5,713 bases of DNA from Thermoplasmata archaeon. Its GTDB lineage: Archaea > Thermoplasmatota > Thermoplasmata > Thermoplasmatales > Thermoplasmataceae. The stretch covers positions 1 through 5,713 of the forward strand of contig JAKAYH010000173.1 in NCBI GenBank assembly GCA_021826835.1, given 5' to 3'. Shown in pieces: positions 1 through 5,474 of the stretch (positions are counted from its first letter, which is position 1; each line of letters opens with the position of its first letter). Under the pieces are notes generated by a model, which saw only the letters and a list, made by a program, of their open reading frames with translations, did no database searches and was not told the DNA's origin. Made by a program: the position numbers and the translations under genes.

Positions 1-10
1 AGTATTTCAG

Positions 11-23
11 AAATATTTATAAG
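11..23 (+). promoter_or_regulatory. Archaeal TATA-box promoter of the radical SAM gene
   Basis: TTTATAAG at 16-23, preceded by the purine-rich AGAAA, matches the archaeal TATA/BRE pattern. Initiation about 25 bases downstream would fall near 45 and leave a leader of roughly 18 bases before the ATG at 64. A second TTTAAAAA-like box at 28-35 would instead give a nearly leaderless transcript. No clear Shine-Dalgarno site precedes the ATG. The call rests on consensus and spacing in a very AT-rich stretch. Confidence 0.5.
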
Positions 24-63
24 TACATTTAAAAAAATTTAAAAAATAAAAAATGTGGCCTGA

Positions 64-1065
64 ATGATAGAATCAACATATGACCAAGAAAAGTACCGGA
101 AGGCTGCTTTAAAAGCCTGGAGTACTATCAGGAAAAATAAAATAGAAAAGATAAGGTCTGAGAATGAAAGTTTAGAAGATTATATTTTCGACATCGATTC
201 CAGGAAGATTTCCTATGGAAAGTTTCACATAAATCCACCACTTATTAAGGCTTCAAAATTAACCTGGGTTGAGAAGGGCGGAGTTGGTAAGGAGCTTTCA
301 GACGGATGGGCACTAAATTATGCCATAGGCTGCACCCATGCATGCAGATTTTGCTACGTTGATGCAATTCATAAAAGATATGGGGAAAGAAGAGCAGGGC
401 CACTCGTGAACAAATCTTGGGGAAATTACCTATACCTGCCAGAAAATATAGAAGAGGCTATTGAGCAAACTAAATGGGAGAAGTGGAAAGGCATAGAGGT
501 TATGATGTCCTCGACTCATGATGCTTACATACCTGCTCTTGCAGCTACCACAAGGAAAATACTGGAAAAGGCACTCGAAGCTGGAGTTAGGATCTGTCTG
601 CAGACACGATCGCCTTTATCAATAAAGGACTTTCCGCTGCTTTCAGAGTACAAAGATCAGGTAAGGGTTCAAGTATCCATAGCAACCATGAATCATGAAT
701 TAAGCAGGATAATAGAACCAAGAGTCGCAACACCAGATGCAAGATTTAACATACTTTCAAAGGCTAAAGATTTCGGACTTACAACAGGTATAATAATTGC
801 ACCAATAATGCCATCGCTTAAGATACGCCCATCACCGTCGGATGATCTGGAAGAGATAGTGAAAAGAGTTTCGCTCCTGAAACCTGAGAATATTTATGGA
901 GAATGCCTGCACACCAGGGGATCGAATATAACAGAACTTGAATCAATGCTGGGAGAAAGCATTAGCATGGGTAATTTTGATTTAGTTATGGAAAAAAAGT
1001 TCCATAATGAGCTGAAGAAGTATGGGATGAAGGGTAGATGGTGGAAAGATCACAGGAAAAACTAA
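64..1065 (+). CDS. SplB-like (COG1533 type) radical SAM protein
   Basis: This 333-residue protein carries the radical SAM cluster motif CX3CX2C at C90, C94 and C97 (GCTHACRFCY), which binds a 4Fe-4S cluster and S-adenosylmethionine. Downstream, TRSPLSIKDFPLL (about 181-193) and EPRVATPDAR (about 218-227) match positions I recall as conserved in the SplB/COG1533 family. That family contains spore photoproduct lyase and many uncharacterised members; I cannot assign a substrate. The length suits the family. The ATG at 64 follows an archaeal promoter, and an ATG at 53 in another frame is closed at once by TGA. The stop codon (1063-1065) directly abuts the stop of the opposing TcmP gene. Codons such as CTG, AGG and GAG look more frequent here than in the minus-strand genes, so this may be resident chromosome beside an acquired island. 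Family call is strong; function is unknown. Confidence 0.85.
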   Translation: MIESTYDQEKYRKAALKAWSTIRKNKIEKIRSENESLEDYIFDIDSRKISYGKFHINPPLIKASKLTWVEKGGVGKELSDGWALNYAIGCTHACRFCYVDAIHKRYGERRAGPLVNKSWGNYLYLPENIEEAIEQTKWEKWKGIEVMMSSTHDAYIPALAATTRKILEKALEAGVRICLQTRSPLSIKDFPLLSEYKDQVRVQVSIATMNHELSRIIEPRVATPDARFNILSKAKDFGLTTGIIIAPIMPSLKIRPSPSDDLEEIVKRVSLLKPENIYGECLHTRGSNITELESMLGESISMGNFDLVMEKKFHNELKKYGMKGRWWKDHRKN

Positions 1066-2016
1066 TTAATAATCTAACAATGAAACTCCACTATTTTCAA
1101 CATAATGCCTTAGGTATGACATTATCTGACTCCCGCTCAAATTTTTGATTCTTTTGTTGAAGTCTTCTACTATCCTAAAAAACTTTGGTGGGTCACCAGT
1201 CCCTCCTGTTGATGTGAAAAGGATGTAGTAGTGGTGACCATCAATATTCTTTTGAACAATTGTGGTGTGGGGCTTTTTCTTTGAGGCATATTCTTGGATT
1301 AGATTCGAGTAATATTCAAAAATTTTTCCATCATCCTTGATCCCTTCCAATTCTGTCTTCCAATTCTGGTTGCCAAAGAAATCATCTACTTTTTTTGTCT
1401 TTGTGTTGGGATTTTTCAAACCCTGTTTGACAGCTCTAAGAATCTCTTCTGTGGATATTGTGATCATTAGATCACATTTTATCTGGGAGAATTTTCTGAG
1501 AGTATCAAATTTTAACTCCATTGCGAAAGGATCAATGAATATTAGGGTGTGGCTTCCATTTCCGCTTAATTTTGGAAGGATTTCATCTATTACATTATTG
1601 GCATTTCCATTTTTGATGAAGCAATTTTTGTCAGGAAGAAGAATTTCAAGTTGATTTGCCATATCATAATTCTTTTCGATAAAATAATAGTTATCGAAAT
1701 CTTTCTTTATCGTTTTTTTAATAACTAATGGTGATCCTAGGTAATATTTAGATAAGTCTTTTATTCCAATGACTCCAGACCCTGCGAACATGTCCAAATA
1801 GTTAATTTGCTTTATGTATCCATAATTGCCAAGAATAGAAAGATAATTTGGTGCGTAGTATGCTAGAACCATTTCCTTAATAATTGTCCAAGCACCAAAA
1901 TCAGAAGTTTTTGTCCATTTTGTGTTACTAGAGTTGAGGTTTGAAAATACCTCGTTTCTTGTCAAATAACTAATTCTTTCATTCAGCCAAGTTTGATCGT
2001 CTTTAGGTTTACCCAT
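1066..2016 (-). CDS. tcmP: Three-Cys-motif partner protein TcmP, methyltransferase-like
   Basis: The 316-residue product has a Rossmann methyltransferase-like core. YLDMFAGSG (73-81) is a motif I SAM-binding loop, FIEKN (112-116) gives the acidic residue after strand 2, NGNANNVIDEIL (136-147) follows, and FIDPFAMEL (160-168) is the motif IV region. This combination, with the preceding W-T/K-rich helix (about 43-56), is what I recall of TcmP. TcmP is named because it is usually encoded beside a protein with a radical-SAM-like three-Cys motif; its biochemical activity is unknown to me. The ATG at 2016 has a good ribosome site, GAGGT nine bases upstream. It lies 28 bases after the HsdR_N-like gene and is probably cotranscribed with it. 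Its stop abuts that of the radical SAM gene on the other strand. In motif III I see GNAN where I would expect GDAN, a minor departure. Confidence 0.8.
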   Translation of the reverse strand: MGKPKDDQTWLNERISYLTRNEVFSNLNSSNTKWTKTSDFGAWTIIKEMVLAYYAPNYLSILGNYGYIKQINYLDMFAGSGVIGIKDLSKYYLGSPLVIKKTIKKDFDNYYFIEKNYDMANQLEILLPDKNCFIKNGNANNVIDEILPKLSGNGSHTLIFIDPFAMELKFDTLRKFSQIKCDLMITISTEEILRAVKQGLKNPNTKTKKVDDFFGNQNWKTELEGIKDDGKIFEYYSNLIQEYASKKKPHTTIVQKNIDGHHYYILFTSTGGTGDPPKFFRIVEDFNKRIKNLSGSQIMSYLRHYVENSGVSLLDY

Positions 2017-2024
2017 TTTTGCTT

Positions 2025-2035
2025 TACCTCAATAT
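2025..2035 (-). promoter_or_regulatory. Ribosome binding site of tcmP, shared 11-base block
   Basis: Read on the minus strand the block is ATATTGAGGTA. Its GAGGT core sits nine bases before the TcmP ATG at 2016. Exactly the same 11 bases occur before the HsdR_N-like gene (2981-2991). A short AATATT-TTCC-AATATT inverted repeat (2031-2046) overlaps its upstream side, between the two genes. Confidence 0.6.
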
Positions 2036-2044
2036 TTTCCAATA

Positions 2045-2974
2045 TTATTTACTCCACCTCACAATGACAGAATTCTTTGAATATCCAAAATGTTCCATCA
2101 ATCGTTTAGCCATTTCCTCCAGTTTTTGTGAACTATAATTTATGTCTAAATATAGGCCGTTTGAGAGTTTATAAGAGCTTACGAAACTTTTTCCAGTTTT
2201 ATGTCTAGGCTCTGTGTTTATTAGCCTACGGTATTTTCCAGAGTCTAATGTAGTCGTATACGTTATTTTACCTTTTGAAATCAACCATTCTGCAGTCTTT
2301 ATAAGAATGAGATTTGATTTATCGATGTTGTAAACTTCCCCATTTATGGAAACACTAACAGGGCGAAGAATGCCGCTACCACTTGATACTACATTAGATG
2401 ACTTTACAGATTCAATTTCCGATCCCTTTACTAGCGATTGCTGATTTTTGAAATTTTTATCCAAGCTAAAGAATATAGGAACTTCTAGGACTTCTCCGAA
2501 TGCTTCCAGATTTGCAATCATGAGTGACTTGTATGCAACTTTTGATTCGCTATCATTAGAAATATCCCACTCTGCTATCTTCTTTTCTGGTACTTTCATT
2601 TGTTTAAAAGTGTCATAGACCTCCCAGCGATTCCCGTCTGTGGTAATGAAATATTTTACTCCCTCAGAAACACAATAAGAAATGTGTTGCTGAAGATCCT
2701 CATTTTTCCCTAGTTTTTTAGCGCCTATAAAAGCTATCGGTACTTTGTTTCCTAATGTAAATAAAGCATAATCTGGCCTTCCTACCTCAATTGAGTACTC
2801 CGGCTTAACTTGTTTAGGATCTTCAGTGTCCCATCCTAGAGACCTCAAGAAAGGATCAATTAAGGCATATCTAACTAACGCCTCATTCTTTGAAAAATCC
2901 TCTTTATAATCTACAATTTTTCTCTTCAATTTCTTTATTAACTCCACATTATTAACTAAACCAATTCCTAACAT
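2045..2974 (-). CDS. HsdR N-terminal-like PD-(D/E)xK protein, active site apparently altered
   Basis: With the start at 2974 the protein has 309 residues. Residues about 25-125 match the nuclease domain found at the N terminus of type I restriction HsdR: LIDPFLRSLGWD, then GRPDYAL (catalytic D68), then IAFIGAKKLG (83-89 region) and QHISY (the QxxxY motif, Q96). The family normally reads ExK in IEAKK; here it is GAKK (G84, K86), so cleavage activity is doubtful. The C-terminal part (about 205-309), with YRRLINTEP and LSNGLYLDINYS, resembles the tail of short stand-alone HsdR_N proteins. No helicase is attached, unlike full HsdR of about 1000 residues. A longer frame begins at 3049 (25 more residues), but 2974 is preferred: GAGGT lies seven bases upstream, and a separate small frame (2980-3123) occupies the extension. 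TcmP follows after 28 bases. Confidence 0.75.
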   Translation of the reverse strand: MLGIGLVNNVELIKKLKRKIVDYKEDFSKNEALVRYALIDPFLRSLGWDTEDPKQVKPEYSIEVGRPDYALFTLGNKVPIAFIGAKKLGKNEDLQQHISYCVSEGVKYFITTDGNRWEVYDTFKQMKVPEKKIAEWDISNDSESKVAYKSLMIANLEAFGEVLEVPIFFSLDKNFKNQQSLVKGSEIESVKSSNVVSSGSGILRPVSVSINGEVYNIDKSNLILIKTAEWLISKGKITYTTTLDSGKYRRLINTEPRHKTGKSFVSSYKLSNGLYLDINYSSQKLEEMAKRLMEHFGYSKNSVIVRWSK

Positions 2975-2979
2975 TATAC

Positions 2980-3123
2980 CTACCTCAATATCCTCCCAAT
3001 TTTCCATTCTTCGTTTCCACAATCCCCTGCTTTTAACCAGTCCTCGCAAATCGATGCTCTATGAATTTTAGTCAAATATTGTTCAAATGTTTTTTCCGTT
3101 TTTTCCACCCAAACTCTTTTCAT
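2980..3123 (-). CDS. Small hypothetical protein, 47 residues
   Basis: An ATG at 3123 opens a 47-codon frame beginning MKRVWVEKTEK and ending WKIGRILR, closed by TAG at 2980-2982. I do not recognise it. It is charged and soluble-looking, with two Cys (residues 26 and 35) and no membrane segment or signal peptide. Its stop lies five bases before the preferred start of the HsdR_N-like gene, inside that gene's ribosome site, as in coupled operon genes. The same frame stays open upstream to 3162 with coding-like codons but no start codon. AGGAAG lies directly against the ATG, too close for a good ribosome site. It may be the back part of a gene that began at 3197 in another frame. Alternatively it is noncoding; its lack of known homologs in my memory keeps confidence modest. 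Confidence 0.4.
   Translation of the reverse strand: MKRVWVEKTEKTFEQYLTKIHRASICEDWLKAGDCGNEEWKIGRILR
2981..2991 (-). promoter_or_regulatory. Ribosome binding site deciding the HsdR_N-like start
   Basis: On the minus strand the block ATATTGAGGTA places GAGGT seven bases before the ATG at 2974. The in-frame ATGs at 3007 and 3049 lack a comparable site. The same 11 bases precede tcmP (2025-2035), so the two genes appear to use one ribosome-site design. The TAG that ends the upstream 47-codon frame falls inside this block, which would allow coupled translation. Confidence 0.6.
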
Positions 3124-3140
3124 CTTCCTTGCTCTCGTTT

Positions 3141-3197
3141 CTACTTTACTATAGCATTCGTTTCATTCGCTACCAACTTAAATTTAAATTCTGTCAT
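3141..3197 (-). other. Short frame after the Cas4-like gene, possible front part of a frameshifted gene
   Basis: An ATG at 3197, six bases after the Cas4-like stop codon, opens 18 codons (MTEFKFKLVANETNAIVK) ended by TAG at 3141-3143. The frame of the 47-residue protein is open from 3162, overlapping this one. Joining them needs a one-base backward shift, or one base missing in the genome, near 3143-3147. The joined product would have about 72 residues. No canonical slippery heptamer is visible at the join, so an indel (real or from assembly) is likelier than programmed shifting. Eighteen open codons can arise by chance. Confidence 0.25.
3177..3190 (-). promoter_or_regulatory. Candidate internal TATA box in the island
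   Basis: The minus-strand sequence AATTTAAATTTAAG contains an archaeal-like TATA element with a palindromic core (TTAAATTTAA). Initiation about 25 bases downstream would fall near 3158, giving a leader of about 35 bases to the ATG at 3123. It could drive the HsdR_N-like and TcmP genes separately from the nucleases upstream. It overlaps the 3141-3197 frame; the two readings compete. Confidence 0.25.
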
Positions 3198-3203
3198 CTT
3201 CAC

Positions 3204-4670
3204 TTACGGCTCCATTTTGCAAAGACAATCTTCGTAACAACTTTTTCTAACATATTCTGGACACAGAGGGAGTTTAATATTTAATTTCTTTTGACTGATT
3301 GAATCAATAGAGTTTTTTAGTATTTCCAAAGCCTTTTGCCTAATGTAGCCAAGTTTATTGAATATAACCTTATAGAGAACTCCAGCTTCTTCATTTTTAT
3401 AGAATATAAAAATGTACCCTTTTACATCTTCGCTAAGGGCACAAGCTAACCCAAGTTGTGCTAAATAAATATCCGGCAATTTGCTCTTATAGGAATATTT
3501 CATTTCCTGAACTCTTACGAGAAATGGATATTTCTTATGATCGCAACCTGACGATTTATCTCCATATAAGTGATCTTCTATAAAGAGTCCGCTCCTTAAC
3601 TCAGGAATATTATTTGCTATAGGTTGCTTTGTTAGCAAATTTTCCTTAACAAACTCTTCTTCGTTTTTTAACCTTAAGTAATAATTGCTTTTGCTATCCA
3701 CGTCCCATGCACTATAAATAAATGGATCGATGTGTTTTAGATACCACCTCCGTGGGGAAAAAATATCCCACAAACCAAAAGAGTTGTTATAATCCTGCAT
3801 TAATTGTGGATCATTAAATTTAGTTACTATACCTTCTATAATAGTTTTATTAGTACCTTCTTTGACACAATTTATATGGACAGATTTTTCTATTTCATCT
3901 ATTGGCAGATCTGCTTCGCTAGAACAGTTGCATATTCCATTCTTTTTAAACTTACAAATTGAATTAAAATATCTGCATTTTCCCAGCCCTTTAGAGTCTC
4001 TATTATCCACTGCACTTTTTAAACTTTTGAGTCTGTCTGAAAAATACATTATTAGTGTGTCTCTATCCTTAATCTTAACTTCGAAAGCTCTTGCGGATGT
4101 TTTAAAATCCCTACCGATAATATACAGAAGTAGATGACTTCTGTTCGTGCGTTCTGTAAACAATGCATAAATGAGTAATTGCTCCAGATTCTGAGGGTTT
4201 CTACTAAAGAGTGTGCTTACATCAGGTATATCATATTCAGAAGTCTTAAACTCGATAATCATATCTTTAATTCGAAAATCGATCCTTCCTTTCACATTAT
4301 TCATTCCGCATGTACTCCCATCAACATCCCCTTGCGAAACTACAAATCCCTCTTCATTTGAAAGTAATTCTAACGCCTTCTTTTCGGCAAAATTACCATA
4401 ATCAAATTTCTCGACGAGCTCTTTAGGATCCTTTATATCAGGGCGTATAAATTCGTAGTAGGCATGCATTGGATTACAAAGATCGGTAACTCTGTAATTT
4501 ATACGAGATTTACCATGACCTTTCGATGCTTTAGATGCTTCATAAGCTCTTTTAGAAATTGTTTCGAAACTGGTCACTATAGTTTCCATTACTTTGTATG
4601 ACATTACTTTAGACAAAATCTCTCTATCAAGTGTTATGTCGTTATCTGACTTACTCTCATCCTCAACCAT
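3204..4670 (-). CDS. Two-module Cas4/RecB-like Fe-S PD-(D/E)xK nuclease
   Basis: The 488-residue protein has an intact Cas4/RecB-type nuclease module in its first half. VTDLCNP supplies the N-terminal Cys (C65), GNFAEKKA holds E96, GRIDFRIKDMIIEFKT gives D131, E140 and K142, and QLLIY gives Q164 and Y168. C232, C239, C247 and C249 form a C-terminal cluster, so a 4Fe-4S cluster made with C65 is likely, as in Cas4. The second half repeats the order: C376, an ExK-like EMK (E389, K391), QLGLA (Q405) and a cluster C470, C478, C482, C484. Usual Cas4 proteins are about 200 residues, so this is much longer. AGGAG stands eight bases before the ATG at 4670. Cas4 acts in CRISPR spacer capture, but no cas1, cas2 or array is here, so a stand-alone DNA-processing or defence role is inferred. 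Fold call is firm; role is open. Confidence 0.75.
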   Translation of the reverse strand: MVEDESKSDNDITLDREILSKVMSYKVMETIVTSFETISKRAYEASKASKGHGKSRINYRVTDLCNPMHAYYEFIRPDIKDPKELVEKFDYGNFAEKKALELLSNEEGFVVSQGDVDGSTCGMNNVKGRIDFRIKDMIIEFKTSEYDIPDVSTLFSRNPQNLEQLLIYALFTERTNRSHLLLYIIGRDFKTSARAFEVKIKDRDTLIMYFSDRLKSLKSAVDNRDSKGLGKCRYFNSICKFKKNGICNCSSEADLPIDEIEKSVHINCVKEGTNKTIIEGIVTKFNDPQLMQDYNNSFGLWDIFSPRRWYLKHIDPFIYSAWDVDSKSNYYLRLKNEEEFVKENLLTKQPIANNIPELRSGLFIEDHLYGDKSSGCDHKKYPFLVRVQEMKYSYKSKLPDIYLAQLGLACALSEDVKGYIFIFYKNEEAGVLYKVIFNKLGYIRQKALEILKNSIDSISQKKLNIKLPLCPEYVRKSCYEDCLCKMEP

Positions 4671-4760
4671 TCAAAACTCTCCTACACGATAGTTTATCGT
4701 CATTCTCTCTAATTTCTCTATCTTTGCTCCAATCTCCATTCCCTTCTCAGTCAATCCCAT
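4671..4760 (-). CDS. Micro-frame directly upstream of the Cas4-like gene, 29 residues
   Basis: An ATG at 4760 opens 29 codons, starting MGLTEKGMEIGAKIEKLER, and the TGA stop is followed immediately by the Cas4-like ATG. The wording LTEKGMEIGAKIEKLE resembles the last helices of winged-helix regulators, where 'LTEKG' is common; that is a resemblance only. The ribosome site of the Cas4-like gene lies inside this frame, so translation could be coupled. No good ribosome site precedes its own ATG. The frame may be the rear part of a slightly longer peptide starting at 4789. It may also be chance. Confidence 0.3.
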   Translation of the reverse strand: MGLTEKGMEIGAKIEKLERMTINYRVGEF

Positions 4761-4789
4761 GGTACTTTCTCATAATATTCATAAAACAT
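4751..4789 (-). other. Twelve-codon frame following the HNH gene, possible front part of a shifted micro-gene
   Basis: Three bases after the HNH stop codon an ATG (4789) opens MFYEYYEKVPWD, closed by TGA at 4751-4753. Its end overlaps the start of the 29-codon frame at CCATGGGATTGA. One extra G in the GGG run would fuse the two into a 39-residue peptide reading VPWGLTEKG across the join. This may mark a one-base deletion or sequencing error, or may be coincidence. Confidence 0.2.
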
Positions 4790-4792
4790 CGC

Positions 4793-5203
4793 CTAATCTT
4801 TATCCAGATTTTTTTTAACGTATTCTTTATAAAAATCCTCGAATACACCTCTGCGTTCATTTATTTTCTCCTTTTTTGCCTTCAATGTCTTTTTTATTCT
4901 TTCATCTATTGGAAGATCCTTGAACTCATCATAGGTTTCACGGTTGGCCAGATTATTGCATGTTGAGCAGGCAACTCTAAGATTTGCATCGTAATTCTTA
5001 TATTTCTCATCATCACCTATCAATCTACTTACTGGAATAACATGTTCTCTTGTTAACCGCATCCAGTTTTCAAAAGAATCGCCAAAATAATTTTCACAGT
5101 AGACACACGTATAATCATACTTTTTGAATAAATCCTTACTATATCCCATCAAAGAAGTTCCAGAACCTCCCTTGCATCCATTTTCTATTTCTTCTTCATT
5201 CAT
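4793..5203 (-). CDS. HNH endonuclease with four-Cys zinc site
   Basis: The 136-residue protein has the HNH (beta-beta-alpha metal) fold. CVYC (C33, C36) and CSTC (C79, C82) form the zinc-binding pairs, EHVIP gives the catalytic H54, and N74 and N83 (NLRVACSTCNN) complete the pattern. A lysine- and glutamate-rich helical tail (about 100-136) follows. Such proteins nick or cut DNA in mobile elements, restriction systems and defence islands; the target here is unknown. The ATG at 5203 lacks a ribosome site, but a TATA-like element near 5231-5238 would suit a nearly leaderless message. An internal ATG at residue 19 has GGAGGT 15 bases upstream and would still keep the whole domain, so the true start is uncertain. 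It is probably first in the minus-strand cluster; the Cas4-like gene follows after 122 bases. Confidence 0.8.
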   Translation of the reverse strand: MNEEEIENGCKGGSGTSLMGYSKDLFKKYDYTCVYCENYFGDSFENWMRLTREHVIPVSRLIGDDEKYKNYDANLRVACSTCNNLANRETYDEFKDLPIDERIKKTLKAKKEKINERRGVFEDFYKEYVKKNLDKD

Positions 5204-5210
5204 TATATTC

Positions 5211-5238
5211 AGATTTATAATATCTCGTAGTTAAAAAG
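5211..5238 (-). promoter_or_regulatory. Candidate promoter of the HNH gene and the minus-strand cluster
   Basis: On the minus strand AAAGCTTTTTAA (its CTTTTTAA at 5231-5238) reads as BRE plus TATA box. It would place initiation near 5208, just before the ATG at 5203. Between them AGATTTATAATATCT (5211-5225, plus strand) is an imperfect palindrome that could bind a repressor or be a second TATA element. Both lie within an AT-rich gap, so this is consensus matching only. Confidence 0.3.
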
Positions 5239-5466
5239 CTTTCCCATAAACATAAATTTAGATGGAGTGTATTTTATCTTAAAACCTTCCATCAATACCT
5301 TTAGTTGCTGAGTGGTTTCTATTATCGTCCTTCTTAAAGATAAAATTTTTTGGTCTCTTTTCTCACACAGACGATGGTGTAGAGCAAAGTTACTGTAGAT
5401 TTTATATGAAAAGATTTCTCTTAAAAGATATAGGAAGATATAATAACAAACTGTGTTATCAAACAT
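5215..5466 (-). CDS. Doubtful 83-residue open frame
   Basis: The frame starts at an ATG only eight bases from the divergent ATG of the membrane protein and ends 11 bases before the HNH start. I do not recognise the product: a hydrophobic, Tyr-rich N terminus (CYYIFLYLL), then a charged middle (EKRDQKILSLRR) and no motif. There is no ribosome site. The frame also covers the likely promoters of the HNH gene and of the plus-strand membrane gene and includes an inverted repeat, which fits a regulatory region better than a gene. It could be a real leaderless gene, since TATTTTTATAC at about 5491-5501 (minus strand) is correctly spaced. Otherwise nothing else was seen in this 271-base gap. Confidence 0.25.
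   Translation of the reverse strand: MFDNTVCYYIFLYLLREIFSYKIYSNFALHHRLCEKRDQKILSLRRTIIETTQQLKVLMEGFKIKYTPSKFMFMGKLFNYEIL
5437..5447 (+). promoter_or_regulatory. Candidate TATA box of the right-hand membrane gene
   Basis: GATATAATAAC is centred about 33 bases before the ATG at 5475. Initiation about 25 bases downstream would give a leader of only a few bases, in keeping with the missing ribosome site. It overlaps the left arm of the inverted repeat at 5443-5459. Confidence 0.35.
5443..5459. repeat. Inverted repeat ATAACA-N5-TGTTAT, candidate operator
   Basis: Six-base perfect arms are separated by AACTG. The repeat overlaps the candidate TATA box of the plus-strand membrane gene and ends 15 bases before its ATG, a usual site for an archaeal repressor. 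The arms are short and AT-rich, so chance cannot be excluded. Confidence 0.3.
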
Positions 5467-5474
5467 AATTGTAA

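Larger units (their letters stand above)
1066..5203 (-). other. Minus-strand accessory cluster: HNH, Cas4-like, HsdR_N-like, TcmP
   Basis: Four sizeable genes all lie on the minus strand, with small frames filling the two wider gaps. The gaps are 28 bases between the HsdR_N-like gene and TcmP, 5 bases between the 47-codon frame and the HsdR_N-like gene, and none between the 29-codon frame and the Cas4-like gene. This spacing fits one or two transcripts starting near 5210 and possibly again near 3160. Three members have nuclease folds and one has a methyltransferase-like fold, a mix seen in defence islands. The joint role is inferred from neighbourhood. No array, integrase or transposase is visible in the window. 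Confidence 0.55.

Noticed and set aside
1337..1654. 105-codon plus-strand open frame
   Set aside because: It lies wholly inside tcmP on the opposite strand, has no family features, and tcmP shows clear methyltransferase motifs there.
2031..2046. AATATT-TTCC-AATATT inverted repeat as a terminator between the HsdR_N-like gene and tcmP
   Set aside because: The stem is six A/T pairs only and overlaps the tcmP ribosome site; cotranscription is more likely.
2975..3049. 25-residue N-terminal extension of the HsdR_N-like protein
   Set aside because: No ribosome site precedes the ATGs at 3049 or 3007, while 2974 has GAGGT well placed; another small frame occupies this stretch.
3141..3143. TAG between the small frames read as pyrrolysine or readthrough
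   Set aside because: The 47-codon frame is not in the same frame as this TAG, so readthrough would not join them; a one-base shift is required.
3862..4137. 91-codon plus-strand open frame, with others at 4179-4361 and 4213-4401
   Set aside because: All are antisense shadows of the Cas4-like gene, which carries the full nuclease signature on the minus strand.
3204..4670. CRISPR-Cas adaptation locus
   Set aside because: Only the Cas4-like gene is present; no cas1, cas2 or direct-repeat array is visible in the window.
4631..4966. 111-codon plus-strand open frame with hydrophobic stretches
   Set aside because: It is antisense to the ends of the HNH and Cas4-like genes; its hydrophobic residues mirror their Lys/Glu-rich codons.
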